From: Alphaproteobacteria bacterium
GTDB lineage: Bacteria > Pseudomonadota > Alphaproteobacteria > UBA6615
Assembly: GCA_021774445.1 (NCBI GenBank)
Contig: JAJFJA010000017.1
Span: forward strand, 61,703 to 125,702
DNA length: 64,000 nucleotides
Reading direction: 5' to 3'
How positions within the stretch are numbered: the first letter of the stretch is position 1; every line of letters starts with the position of its first letter. The notes beneath the pieces are model-generated. The model saw only the letters and a list, made by a program, of their open reading frames with translations. It had not been told where the DNA came from and searched no databases. Shown here one piece after another: positions 16,664-25,509 of this stretch. Both the position numbers and the translations under genes were made by a program.

Positions 16664-17772
16664 TTTGCCGGTTTCGTTCCCTATTGGTCGTCGCGACGCT
16701 GGCCATCAGCGCCTGTTCCACCGGTGCGCCGGAATTCAGCGTTCGTTTTGACTCATTCGATCAGGCAGCCGCATACGACAGGGGTCGGAACCAGTTTCAG
16801 GCCGGTCAGTACGGCTTGGCCGTGCAGTCCTTCGAGCGCGCAGTCGCCGTGGCGCCGAACTCGGTCGACGCCCTTAACGGCCTCGGCGCCGCGTACGACA
16901 AGGTCGGCCGGTTCGATCTCGCACAGCGCCACTATGAGCGTGCTTTGCGCTTGGATCCTGTCTCAATTCAAACCCTCAATAACCTGGGTTATTCATACTA
17001 TCTGCAGGGGCGCTACGATCTCGCCGCGGTTTTCTTGCAGGACGCCTTTTGGTTGAGCCAGGAGAATCCTCAGGTTCTCGGAAACCGTTCTTTGCTCGAG
17101 GCGGCGGCGACCGGCCAAGTCTCAAAGCAACCGCAAATCTCGGCGCTCCCCGCGGTAGACCCTGGAGAAGGCAAGGACGCCAAACCGGCGCTCGAGATCG
17201 TCCGCATCTCTCGCCGAGAACAAGCGCTGGTCAAGGCCTTCGGTCGTAACGGTGATACCGCCATCACCGATGTCCTCGAGGGAAGCAGAGCGGATACATC
17301 GGCGGGGCACGAAAGACCGATGACAGTGCAGCTCGCAGGATATTACGGCGCCAAATCGCCCGAGATCGAAGCAGTGGCGCCGCAGCAGGTTGCCGGCGAC
17401 CCGATCCTCGCAGGATTGGCTTCGCCACATGTCGGGACGAGGCCGCCTGCCGCCACGATGACCAGCCTCATGGTAATTTCGCCGCCCAAGGTGGCCAGGC
17501 CGCCTGCCGCCACGATGACCAATCTCATGGTTATCTCGCCCAAGCCGTGGGCCGTGCAGCCGATCGACACAGTGCTTGTTGCCTTCGGCCCGCCGGTCAA
17601 CTTGGTCGGTGAGCTGACCGCCACATTCGCTGTTAGCGACCCCGTCGCCATCACGGCCGCACAAAGAGCGCCGGCGTCATCGCGGGTCGTGTCGACGGGG
17701 TACTGGTCCGACCAAACGCAAATTGCGGATACACGGGGTCCGGGCTACGTCGCCAACGAGACCTATTGGTAA
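16660..17772 (+). CDS. tadD: TPR lipoprotein TadD-like, with 19-residue tandem repeat
   Basis: 370 residues. The signal sequence ends in ISAC with Cys19, so it is a likely lipoprotein. Tetratricopeptide repeats cover about residues 36-145 (YDRGRNQFQAGQYGLAVQSFERA, then ALNGLGAAYDKVGRFDLA and LNNLGYSYYLQGRYDLA). The remainder is low-complexity and holds two 19-residue copies starting RPPAATMT, coded by a 57-bp repeat. TadD helps assembly of the outer-membrane part of Tad pili in other species. It overlaps tadC by 4 bases and is followed 62 nt later by a second TPR lipoprotein. Confidence 0.85.
   Translation: MICRFRSLLVVATLAISACSTGAPEFSVRFDSFDQAAAYDRGRNQFQAGQYGLAVQSFERAVAVAPNSVDALNGLGAAYDKVGRFDLAQRHYERALRLDPVSIQTLNNLGYSYYLQGRYDLAAVFLQDAFWLSQENPQVLGNRSLLEAAATGQVSKQPQISALPAVDPGEGKDAKPALEIVRISRREQALVKAFGRNGDTAITDVLEGSRADTSAGHERPMTVQLAGYYGAKSPEIEAVAPQQVAGDPILAGLASPHVGTRPPAATMTSLMVISPPKVARPPAATMTNLMVISPKPWAVQPIDTVLVAFGPPVNLVGELTATFAVSDPVAITAAQRAPASSRVVSTGYWSDQTQIADTRGPGYVANETYW
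17440..17553 (+). repeat. 57-bp direct repeat inside the TadD-like gene
   Basis: Two adjacent in-frame copies, 17440-17496 and 17497-17553. The first 25 bases are identical and the rest differ at a few positions. Each codes for 19 residues beginning RPPAATMT. Confidence 0.88.
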
Positions 17773-17834
17773 GCCATTTTGAACGATTTTTAGTGCCGAT
17801 ATTTTCAGCGTTTTTTTGAGCAGGAGTATTTGAG

Positions 17835-18740
17835 ATGTCGTTTCGCGCCTTTTGCCGTAAGCGGTTTTCCGGTTCCCGTAAAGCTACGCTACTGGTTTTT
17901 GCATCCATGGCGCTGGCCGCCTGCGCCAGCACCGCGGTCCCGGAAGTCGCGATCGAGGAGCCGTTAATCCGGCCGTCCTCCCCGCAAACCCTGGCGTTTG
18001 CCGAGACCGCGTTCAACGAAGGCCGCTTCCGCGACGCTTCCGCCATTCTGGAACGCGTCCTGCTCGGCGAGCCGCAAAACATCCAGGCCAACCTGATCAT
18101 GGCGGAGATCAGCTTGGCGGTTGGCGATCTGCGCCGCGCGGAGGCCGGATTCACGCAATTGGCGGAAATCGAGGACGTGCGGCCGCGCGCCCTGCAAGGC
18201 AAGGCGATCGCCCTGCTGCGCGACGGCCGTGGCAGTGACGCCCGAAGCGACCTGCAAGAGGCCGTTGCCGACGACCCGAGCCTGTGGCGCGCCTGGAACG
18301 CCCTTGGTTTCGTCCACGATGCGGCCCACGAGTGGGATCTTGCCGAGGATGCCTATGGCCGTGCCATCGAGCTGCAGCCGGAGGTGGCCATCTTGCACAA
18401 CAATCGCGGCTACTCCCGCATCTTGCAAAGGCGCTACGACGACGCCGTCGTTGATTTGGTTAACGCGCTGACGCTTGACACCCAGTCACAGGAAACCCAG
18501 CGCAACCTCCGTGTCGCGCTGGCCTGGTCGGGCAACTACGATCAGGCGCTGGCCGGGGCCGTACCCGGTAGCCGTGCCGAAGTGTTGAACAATGTCGGTT
18601 ATATTGCCTTGCTGAAAGGCGACTTCGACGAGGCCGAAGGCTATCTCTTGCGTGCCATCGAGGCCGACGCCAGCTTCAACCAGATCGCCTATCGCAACCT
18701 ATCACTGCTTGAATCGATGCGCGACACGGCAACGAAGTAG
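17835..18740 (+). CDS. Second TPR lipoprotein of the Tad locus
   Basis: 301 residues with a basic N-terminus and a lipobox LAAC at Cys30. Tetratricopeptide repeats fill most of the rest: ETAFNEGRFRDASAILERVL, then WNALGFVHDAAHEWDLAEDAYGRAI, ILHNNRGYSRILQRRYDDAV and VLNNVGYIALLKGDFDEAE. GGAG lies 9 nt upstream of the ATG. A 62-nt gap separates it from the previous TPR gene, and the prepilin peptidase gene follows after 9 nt. Two TPR lipoproteins in tandem probably support pilotin-like or secretin-assembly functions. Confidence 0.87.
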   Translation: MSFRAFCRKRFSGSRKATLLVFASMALAACASTAVPEVAIEEPLIRPSSPQTLAFAETAFNEGRFRDASAILERVLLGEPQNIQANLIMAEISLAVGDLRRAEAGFTQLAEIEDVRPRALQGKAIALLRDGRGSDARSDLQEAVADDPSLWRAWNALGFVHDAAHEWDLAEDAYGRAIELQPEVAILHNNRGYSRILQRRYDDAVVDLVNALTLDTQSQETQRNLRVALAWSGNYDQALAGAVPGSRAEVLNNVGYIALLKGDFDEAEGYLLRAIEADASFNQIAYRNLSLLESMRDTATK

Positions 18741-18749
18741 GTTGGACAG

Positions 18750-19247
18750 ATGATGCTGTTCAGCCTGTTCAGCGCCGCCGCGTTTGTCGCTCTGATTGCG
18801 TGGGCGGCGATTTCGGACTTGCGCAGCTACCGTATCCCCAACGCCGTTTCGGTGGGTCTCGTGACCCTGTTTTCCGTCACCGGCGTGGCCCTTGGGGCAG
18901 CGTGGCCGAGCCATCTTCTGGCCGGCCTTATCGCCTTGGGATTAGGGTTGGTCCTTTACCGCTTTGATATCGTCGGCGGTGGTGATGTGAAGTTGATCGC
19001 GGCTGTCGCCTTGTGGGCCGGTGCCGATTGGCAGGTTTTCGTACTGGCGCTGTCAATTGCCACGATGACTTTCGCCCTGGCGGTCCTGGCGGCGCGTAAG
19101 GTCGGCGCCGAGCTGGCCGCCGACGGCGTCGCGTCGACGAATTGGCCGCGGATGCTGCGCAGGGGTGAACAATTGCCGTTCGCCGTGACCATCGCAGTCG
19201 CCGCAATGATGATGATCGCCCGCTCTCCGCTCGTAGGTGTGCTATGA
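18750..19247 (+). CDS. cpaA: Prepilin peptidase CpaA (TadV)
   Basis: 165-residue membrane peptidase of the A24 family, short TadV type without the N-methyltransferase domain. The two catalytic aspartates are visible in ISDLRSYRIPN and GGGDVKL, each at the cytoplasmic end of a membrane helix. It should process Flp and the TadE/TadG proteins. It sits at the far end of the locus rather than beside flp, and overlaps the next gene by 4 bases. Confidence 0.94.
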   Translation: MMLFSLFSAAAFVALIAWAAISDLRSYRIPNAVSVGLVTLFSVTGVALGAAWPSHLLAGLIALGLGLVLYRFDIVGGGDVKLIAAVALWAGADWQVFVLALSIATMTFALAVLAARKVGAELAADGVASTNWPRMLRRGEQLPFAVTIAVAAMMMIARSPLVGVL

Positions 19248-20047
19248 CCATTCTTGCTCTGCGCCGGATGTCTTGGGACGGCGCCAACCTGTGGCGTGCT
19301 TTCGCCGTCCTGGCGATGGTGTTTTCCGTTGCCAGTTTCGTTCGAGTTTCATTGCCCGAGCCGGCGGACGACGGCCTGACCCCTGCGGCCCGCGATGAGA
19401 TCCGGGTGTTGATGCGCGACTTGGTATCGCGCGACCCGAATATCGTGATTGACGCTCTTCGCCTCGCCGAAGCCCAAGCGATCCAGCAGCGCCAGGCGCA
19501 GGCCCAATCCATTGTCCGCAACTATGCCGCCGCGTTGTTCGACGACTCTGACGCCCCGGCTATGGGCGCCACCTTGCCGACCGTCAAGCTGGTTGAATTC
19601 CTCGACTATCAGTGTGGCTTCTGCCGCCGCGCCCATCCGGGTCTCGAGACGTTGATGGCGGAAAATCCCGACGTCCGCTTGATTACCAAGCAAATCCCCA
19701 TCCTCGGTCCGGTCTCCCTCTACGCCGCCCGTGCCGTCATCGCGGCCGACCGTCTTGGCGAATTCCCGCCTTTCCATAGGGCGTTGATGGAAAGCCGGGT
19801 GCGGCTCAGCGAAGAGACCATATTGCGCCTCGCCGAACAAAGCGGCATCGATCGTGAGGCATTGCTCGCGGAAATGGCCTCCGGCCGACAGGCCGATGAA
19901 CAGGCCCTGACCCGCAACGGCGAACTTGCCCGCAACCTCGGCATCACCGGCACACCGGCCTTCGTCGTCGGCGATACGGTTCTACGTGGCCTGCCGGATA
20001 TGGCGACCCTGCAATCCCTCATCGATCAGGCGAGGCCGGAGAGATAG
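19244..20047 (+). CDS. DsbA-like periplasmic thioredoxin of the Tad locus
   Basis: 267 residues: one N-terminal membrane helix (about 17-38), a helical region with DPNIVIDALRLAEAQ, and a DsbA/Com1-type thioredoxin fold with active site CGFC at Cys124 and Cys127 (LVEFLDYQCGFCRRAHP) and the cis-Pro segment ITGTPAFVVGD. Likely a membrane-tethered disulfide oxidase or isomerase. Overlap with cpaA by 4 bases places it in the pilus operon, where cysteine-bearing products such as the TadG-like protein are possible clients. A general envelope role is also possible. Confidence 0.87.
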   Translation: MTILALRRMSWDGANLWRAFAVLAMVFSVASFVRVSLPEPADDGLTPAARDEIRVLMRDLVSRDPNIVIDALRLAEAQAIQQRQAQAQSIVRNYAAALFDDSDAPAMGATLPTVKLVEFLDYQCGFCRRAHPGLETLMAENPDVRLITKQIPILGPVSLYAARAVIAADRLGEFPPFHRALMESRVRLSEETILRLAEQSGIDREALLAEMASGRQADEQALTRNGELARNLGITGTPAFVVGDTVLRGLPDMATLQSLIDQARPER

Positions 20048-20213
20048 AGCGCGGGCCGTTCCGAAGGACACCAGCCGAGCCACTCTTGGTGATTTGCCGC
20101 TTCATCGTTCGGGTCGGAGCGGTGTTCCATGGTACAAAATTCGGAACAAGCAGGGCGCCGGCTTTTCCAGCCGGGCTGCTCCTGGCGCCGGACCAAATTG
20201 GGGATACTTCACG

Positions 20214-21695
20214 ATGACTCCAGACCGTATCTTGCTCGCACCGGGGCTCGAGATCCGCCGGGTTGTCACCGGCCTCTGGCAGGTCGCCGATCTGGAACGC
20301 GACGGTCGAGAACTGGATCTCGATTCGGCGGGCCGGGCCTTGGCCGACTATGCGGATGCCGGATTCGATACCTTCGACATGGCCGACCATTATGGCAGCG
20401 CCGAACTGATCGCCGGGCGTTGTCTGGATCTCCTCGCCAGCCGGGATGGCGGGCCGGCGGCACGGACGCCCGTGGTCTTTACCAAATGGTGCCCGAAGCC
20501 GGGGGAGATGACGCCTGACGTGGTCCGCGCGGGCGTGCAACGAAGCTTGGACCGGCTGGGTGTCGCCAAGATCGATCTGCTGCAATTCCACTGGTGGACG
20601 TTCGAGCATCCGGCCTATTTGGATGCCATGCGGGAATTGCAGGCCTTACGGACCGAAGGTCTGATCGGTCATCTCGGCGTCACGAACTTCGATACGGATC
20701 ATTTGCGCGTGCTCGCCGCGGAAGGCATCGACATTGCCGCCAACCAAGTTTGCTTTTCGCTTCTCGATCGCCGCGCGGCCGACGAGATGAGTGATTTTTG
20801 TCTGCAGCACGACATCAAGCTGCTGGCCTACGGCACCCTGGCCGGCGGCTTCCTAACGGACAAATGGGTCGGCGCGGCGGACAAAAAGGTCTCGGACCTC
20901 GACGATTGGAGCAAGATGAAATACCGCCGATTCATTGATGCGATCGGCGGCTGGGATGTCTTCCAGGATATTCTTAGAGCATTGTCTGATGTCGCTGAAA
21001 AACATAATGTTTCTGTGGCTAATATAGCGACGCGCTGGGTCTTGGAACAGCGAGCGGTGGGGGCGATTATCGTCGGCGCCCGGCTTGGGGAAAATGAGCA
21101 TCGCGACGACAATCTGCGGGTTTTGTCATTTGTGTTCGATGACGAAGACCGCGCCACCATCGACGCGGCCTGCGCCGGATCCGCACGGCTGATCGGTGAT
21201 TGTGGCGATGAGTATCGGCGTCCGCCTTTTCTCACAGCGTCGGGCGATCTCAGCCACCATCTGGATAGTCTGCCGAAAGTCTATTCGGCGGTCGCCATGC
21301 CGGGGCGGCCAAATCGTTTGCGGATCGATACCGGAACGGTTTGGGAAGGGGCTTGCGGGTTCAGCCGCGCCATCCGCCAAGGTGAGCGCATCGTGGTCAG
21401 TGGCACGACGGCGACGGACGGTGGGGGCAACATGGTCTGCAAGGGCGATGTCGCCGGCCAGACCGTCTATGTCCTGGACAAAATAGCGGCCAGTTTGTCC
21501 GCCCTCGGCGGGTCGCTGGACGACGTGATCCGGACACGGATCTATCTGCGCGATGCCACGCAGTGGGTCGCCGTCGGGCGAGTTCACGGCCACTATTTCG
21601 AAACCGCCCGGCCGGTCAACACGTTGGTGGAGATCAGCGATCTGGTGGGTGAGTACGATGTGGAGATCGAGGCCGAAGCCTGGGTGGACGGGTAA
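20214..21695 (+). CDS. Aldo/keto reductase fused to a RidA-like domain
   Basis: 493 residues from the ATG at 20214, which has GGGGA 9 nt upstream; the open frame extends upstream without a good start. Residues 1 to about 340 form an aldo/keto reductase TIM barrel with the complete tetrad Asp55 and Tyr60 (FDMADHYG), Lys91 (FTKWCP) and His126 (LLQFHWW), so NADPH-dependent oxidoreduction is likely. Residues about 370-493 form a RidA/YjgF fold (GERIVVSGTTAT, RTRIYLRDATQWVAVGRVHGHYF and VEIEAEAWV). The Arg that RidA needs for imine hydrolysis is replaced: RPVNTLVE stands where PARS is usual. The substrate is unknown. No frameshift lies at the junction. Confidence 0.88.
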   Translation: MTPDRILLAPGLEIRRVVTGLWQVADLERDGRELDLDSAGRALADYADAGFDTFDMADHYGSAELIAGRCLDLLASRDGGPAARTPVVFTKWCPKPGEMTPDVVRAGVQRSLDRLGVAKIDLLQFHWWTFEHPAYLDAMRELQALRTEGLIGHLGVTNFDTDHLRVLAAEGIDIAANQVCFSLLDRRAADEMSDFCLQHDIKLLAYGTLAGGFLTDKWVGAADKKVSDLDDWSKMKYRRFIDAIGGWDVFQDILRALSDVAEKHNVSVANIATRWVLEQRAVGAIIVGARLGENEHRDDNLRVLSFVFDDEDRATIDAACAGSARLIGDCGDEYRRPPFLTASGDLSHHLDSLPKVYSAVAMPGRPNRLRIDTGTVWEGACGFSRAIRQGERIVVSGTTATDGGGNMVCKGDVAGQTVYVLDKIAASLSALGGSLDDVIRTRIYLRDATQWVAVGRVHGHYFETARPVNTLVEISDLVGEYDVEIEAEAWVDG

Positions 21696-21724
21696 CTTCC
21701 GCGTAATGGCGCGGCTGCGGCCGC

Positions 21725-22285
21725 CTAGGTCGCAAGGCCGAGGGCGACCTCTAGGTCGCGGGCGCGCATGAAGCCCATGCCGTGGGTGGGGTCGTTGCCG
21801 CCCTGGCGAAAGATCTCTTGGCCGTCCCCGTTGAACAGATAAACCGCCGGGATCGTGCGCACGCCGCCGAGGTCATCGCCGGTTTCGGGGGCGCCGATAA
21901 CCACGGCAATGGAGGGGTCGATAACGCGCCGGGCATAGGCTTCGACCCGGGCGGGGTCGCCGCTGCCGGCGAAGGCCTCAATCCAATTCACCGCGATAAT
22001 GCGTACCTTGTCGGGGCCGTGCTTGGCGATGAAGTCGCGGAGCTGCTCGAATTCGGCGCGGCAGGGAGGGCACCAGGTTGCCCAGAATGAAAGCAGGACG
22101 GGGGTGCCGTCGAAGTAGCGTGCGGCCTCGACGCCAGCGCCGCGGATAGCCGGGAGGCCGACGAGCCGGTCGCGGGCGGCGGCGGTTAGCTGCAGAGAGC
22201 CTTGGGCCTGGGCTGGGCGCGATAGGGCGATTGGCGCGGCGGCAAGGCCGGCGAGCGCGGTGGCGAGGAATGTACGACGATCCAT
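21725..22285 (-). CDS. TlpA-like thioredoxin-fold protein with twin-arginine signal
   Basis: 186 residues. The N-terminus MDRRTFLATALAGLAAAP has a twin-arginine and hydrophobic stretch, so Tat or Sec export is likely. The redoxin core has WATWCPPC (Cys about 95 and 98), and the later GGVRTIPAVYLFNGDGQEI carries the cis-Pro. It probably acts as a periplasmic disulfide reductase of the TlpA/ResA/DsbE type. It converges with the reductase-RidA gene (30 nt apart) and diverges from the PepSY gene. Confidence 0.86.
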   Translation of the reverse strand: MDRRTFLATALAGLAAAPIALSRPAQAQGSLQLTAAARDRLVGLPAIRGAGVEAARYFDGTPVLLSFWATWCPPCRAEFEQLRDFIAKHGPDKVRIIAVNWIEAFAGSGDPARVEAYARRVIDPSIAVVIGAPETGDDLGGVRTIPAVYLFNGDGQEIFRQGGNDPTHGMGFMRARDLEVALGLAT

Positions 22286-22551
22286 CGGCGGGGCTCCAGG
22301 GATGAGGCTTTGGCGGGGCGGGGCTTGGTGAAGGGAGGATCATACAGCAGCAGAGGGCGCGAGATTATTAACGATTTCATGAGGTCCGCCGCCGGCATGG
22401 CCCTCAAGGCCCAGATGTCCTTCGCCGGGCGCCGGCGAAGCTTGCAAAATTGTAAAGTGGCCGCGAAGCGGCTGAAAAGCTGAGTTCCTATCTTGCACTT
22501 CATCGGGACGGCACGAAGCGGTCCTTTCAACCGAGACGAAGGTGCAAGACG

Positions 22552-23109
22552 ATGAAATTTCCATCCTTTAGGACCACACTGACGGCTACGGCAGCGCTGA
22601 TGTCGGCGGGTGCGCTCACCTTTGCCGGCGCCGCCTACTCCCAGCAAGAGGGCGACGCCGTGGCTTTGCAGAACGCCAAGGTGAGCCTGAGCCAGGCGAT
22701 CGACGCCGCCAAGGCTGAAACCGGCGGCACGGCGGTGGAGGCGGAATTCGAGGCGGGGCGGGGAAAGGCCTTCTATGAGCTGGATCTCATTGCCGCCGAC
22801 GGGTCCGAAATCGAGGTCCGGGTCGATGCGGAAACGGGTGAGGTGGTGCTGGCCGAAGTGGATCGCGACGAGCGGGACGGGGATGACGAGGATGAAGCCG
22901 TCATCACCTTAGCGGCGCTCAATGGCCTGAACATGACCCTCGAGGAGGCCATCCTACGCGCCGAGACAGAAGCCGGCGGTCAGGCGATCGAGGCGGAACT
23001 GGAGCTAGAGGACGGGCAGGCCGCGTTCGAGGTGGAGCTGCTGAAGGCGGACGGCTCGGAAGTGGAGCTCACGTTCGATGCTGGAAAGGTCCCGTCGACC
23101 GACAATTGA
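22552..23109 (+). CDS. Periplasmic protein with two PepSY domains
   Basis: 185 residues with a signal peptide ending near AAYSQQ (about residue 30). Two PepSY repeats share the same layout: VSLSQAIDAAKAETGG with AFYELDLIAADGSEIEV at about 42-95, and MTLEEAILRAETEAGG with AAFEVELLKADGSEVEL at about 125-178, separated by an acidic linker. PepSY domains are known as peptidase-inhibitor and sensor-associated modules. The gene lies upstream of a small membrane protein and a two-component pair in the same direction, so it may modulate the histidine kinase; this is inference. Confidence 0.85.
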   Translation: MKFPSFRTTLTATAALMSAGALTFAGAAYSQQEGDAVALQNAKVSLSQAIDAAKAETGGTAVEAEFEAGRGKAFYELDLIAADGSEIEVRVDAETGEVVLAEVDRDERDGDDEDEAVITLAALNGLNMTLEEAILRAETEAGGQAIEAELELEDGQAAFEVELLKADGSEVELTFDAGKVPSTDN

Positions 23110-23213
23110 TCGGCCGGAAATGTCCGCCAACCGGGGCGGTGGCTTGGAGGTCGACTCCGACCACCGCCGCTACGGCGCGGCGATCCTTCATGATATGATC
23201 CAAGGAGCGAGAG

Positions 23214-23429
23214 ATGAACGTTTTGCAGCAGACCACGCATAGGCTTAAGGCCGCGGCAGACCGGCTGGGAAGGCGTATGACGCCAATCTTCGGCGCAGCG
23301 GTGGCCATGGCTATTTTGGGAGTATTGGCCTGGGTTGGCTTGGTGGCTTTCGGCCTCCTCGCGGTGTTGTTGTTCGTTCCATTGGTGCTGGGGCGGCTGT
23401 CACGCCGCGGCCAATTCCAATCAGCGTGA
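23214..23429 (+). CDS. Small membrane protein between PepSY and two-component genes
   Basis: 71 residues: a basic amphipathic N-terminus (about 1-22) and one or two hydrophobic helices at about 25-62, ending in RLSRRGQFQSA. AGGAGCGAGAG lies upstream of the ATG. It starts 104 nt after the PepSY gene and ends 31 nt before the response regulator. No known family is recognised. Confidence 0.65.
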   Translation: MNVLQQTTHRLKAAADRLGRRMTPIFGAAVAMAILGVLAWVGLVAFGLLAVLLFVPLVLGRLSRRGQFQSA

Positions 23430-23460
23430 GGGCGCCGAATTTCCGGGAGAGGCGAGGCTG

Positions 23461-24144
23461 ATGCGGTTGTTGGTGCTTGAAGACGATAGTGAACTCGGTC
23501 CGTGGATCGCCAACGGTTTGCGCGCAGCCGGGCATGTCGTCGATCTGTTGACCGACGGGCGCGAGGTCCTGGTGGCGGCGACGATGCAAGACTATGACGC
23601 CATCATCCTGGACCGGATGACACCCGGGCTCGATGGCCTGTCGGCCTTGAAGGCGATGCGCGCCGCCAAGGTTGCGGCACCGGTGCTGTTCCTGACCGCC
23701 ATGGGCGAGGTTGAAGACCGGGTCGAGGGCCTGGAGGCGGGAGGCGACGATTATCTGGTCAAACCCTTCGCGTTCACCGAGCTCCTGGCTCGGATCGGGG
23801 CGCTGGGCCGGCGGCCGGCAACCGAAGCCCGCAGCGAGCCGACGATTCTCGAGGCGGGCGATTTGACGCTCGATCTGCTGCGACGGAAATGCATCAGACG
23901 GGGCGAGGAGATCGATCTAAAGGCGACGGAGTTTCGGCTGCTGGAGGTCTTGCTGAGAAACCAGGGACGGGTGTTGACTCGCGCCATGTTGTTGGAACGG
24001 GTCTGGGACATGAATTTCGATCCGACGACCAGCGTCGTCGAGACGCATGTCAGCCGCCTGCGGTCGAAGATCGAAAAGCCGTTCGGCGACCGGTTGATCC
24101 GTACAGTCCGCGGTTCCGGCTATGTCCTTGATCCAGCCGGTTGA
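23461..24144 (+). CDS. OmpR/PhoB-type response regulator
   Basis: 227 residues from the ATG at 23461, preceded by GAGGCGAGG. The receiver domain has EDD at 7-9, phosphoacceptor Asp51 (IILDRM), Thr/Ser switch region FLTAMG and Lys in LVKPF. The C-terminal winged helix includes LKATEFRLLEVLLRNQGRVLTR and RLRSKIEKPFGDRLIRTVRGSGY. The end overlaps the histidine-kinase gene by 23 nt, so the two form a cognate pair. Confidence 0.95.
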   Translation: MRLLVLEDDSELGPWIANGLRAAGHVVDLLTDGREVLVAATMQDYDAIILDRMTPGLDGLSALKAMRAAKVAAPVLFLTAMGEVEDRVEGLEAGGDDYLVKPFAFTELLARIGALGRRPATEARSEPTILEAGDLTLDLLRRKCIRRGEEIDLKATEFRLLEVLLRNQGRVLTRAMLLERVWDMNFDPTTSVVETHVSRLRSKIEKPFGDRLIRTVRGSGYVLDPAG

Positions 24145-25471
24145 CGGAATGCGCCGCCTGTGGCGCATGGCGGCCTTGCGGCAGGCGGCGATTTCGACGG
24201 CGGTGTTTCTCGGCGTGGTCGCGTTGGCCTGGGCGGGCTCGTTCTGGATCGTACGGGAGGCGCTGATCGACCGGGTCGATCAGGCGCTGCGGCTGGAGCA
24301 CGACACGCTCTCACGGATCATCGGCGAAAGCGGTCCGACGCGCGCGCTGCTCTCGAGTTCGGAAGAGCGCTTCGCGACCTTCCGCGACGAAGATGGCCGC
24401 ATTCATGGCCTTGGCGATGCACGCCTGTTTCGCCGGCAAGGTTTGGCGACGCTGATGGCTGGAGACGAAGAAGAGGAGTACGAAGATCAGTGGCGGGTCC
24501 TGATCGCGCCGATGCCAGGCGGCGTGCTGGCGATTGGCACCAATCTCGACGATACCTCGGAAATCCTGGAGATCCTCAACGGTGCATTCTTATTGACTTG
24601 GCTCGCCGCCATGTCGGCGACACTGATCAGTGGTGGCGTATTGGGGTTTCACGCGCAGCGGCGGATTTTGCGGATCAACGACGCGCTCGCCGCCATTGCC
24701 AAGGGCGATCTCTCGGCGCGGGTCGCGCCGCGGCGGGATCGCGACGACCTCGATCATCTGGCGCTGCGCCTGGACGAAACCACCGCAAGGCTGCAGACCC
24801 TGATGCAGCAAACGCGCGATCTCTCGGCCAACATCGCCCATGACCTCAGGACACCGATCGCGCGGCTGCGCGCCCGGTTGGAAGATGCGGTGGCGGCACG
24901 AGGGTCGGGCGACATCGATAAGGCTCTGGAGTCAGCGCTGGGCCAGGCCGATGAGGTGGCCGATATCTTCAACGCGATCATGCGGATTGCCAGAGTCGAT
25001 TCAGGCGAGAGCCGGGCGGCTTTCACTCCGGTCGACCTGGCGGCCGTGATCGAGCAAGTGTCCGAGACCTTTGGACCCGTCGTCGAAGATTCGGGCCGCA
25101 CTCTGGATGTGGACGTCTCCGGCGCGTCCACGGTTATGGGTGACCAGGATCTGCTGGTGCAACTGCTTGCCAACCTCATTCAGAACGCGATCCGGCATAC
25201 GCCGCCAGGTAGTGCGATCACGCTGCTCGGGCGCCGACATATGATCGGCATCGCGGATGACGGACCCGGCATTCCGCCAGACGACCGGCAGCGCGTGCTC
25301 GAGCCGATGTACCGCTTAGAAAAAAGCCGTCAGAACGAAGGCGCCGGTCTGGGGCTCGCGTTGGTGCGTGCCATTGCCGATCTGCACGGCGCCGAGCTGT
25401 CGCTGCAAGACAATCCGACGGCGTCGGGCGCAGGGCCAGGCCTGCGCGTGGAAATAGACTTGCCGGGGTGA
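24122..25471 (+). CDS. Sensor histidine kinase, partner of the adjacent OmpR-type regulator
   Basis: 449 residues. Two membrane helices (about 22-45 and 157-178) flank a periplasmic region of about 110 residues. A HAMP domain follows, then HisKA with His240 (SANIAHDLRTPIARL), and HATPase with N box NLIQNAIRHTP, G1 IADDGPGIPP and G2 GAGLGLAL. Resembles QseC/PmrB-type kinases that accompany PepSY proteins. An ATG at 24149 is a possible later start. The acidic stretch DEEEEYEDQW in the sensor loop could bind metal ions; this is inference. Confidence 0.94.
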   Translation: MSLIQPVDGMRRLWRMAALRQAAISTAVFLGVVALAWAGSFWIVREALIDRVDQALRLEHDTLSRIIGESGPTRALLSSSEERFATFRDEDGRIHGLGDARLFRRQGLATLMAGDEEEEYEDQWRVLIAPMPGGVLAIGTNLDDTSEILEILNGAFLLTWLAAMSATLISGGVLGFHAQRRILRINDALAAIAKGDLSARVAPRRDRDDLDHLALRLDETTARLQTLMQQTRDLSANIAHDLRTPIARLRARLEDAVAARGSGDIDKALESALGQADEVADIFNAIMRIARVDSGESRAAFTPVDLAAVIEQVSETFGPVVEDSGRTLDVDVSGASTVMGDQDLLVQLLANLIQNAIRHTPPGSAITLLGRRHMIGIADDGPGIPPDDRQRVLEPMYRLEKSRQNEGAGLGLALVRAIADLHGAELSLQDNPTASGAGPGLRVEIDLPG

Positions 25472-25509
25472 CGCTCGCGAATGGTGTGGCGCCGGAAGGC
25501 TGCCGGCGA

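Noticed and set aside
19926..20213. N-terminal extension of the reductase-RidA protein upstream of 20214
   Set aside because: This part overlaps the end of the DsbA-like gene in another frame, has no domain, and the ATG at 20214 has a good ribosome site and starts the reductase fold.
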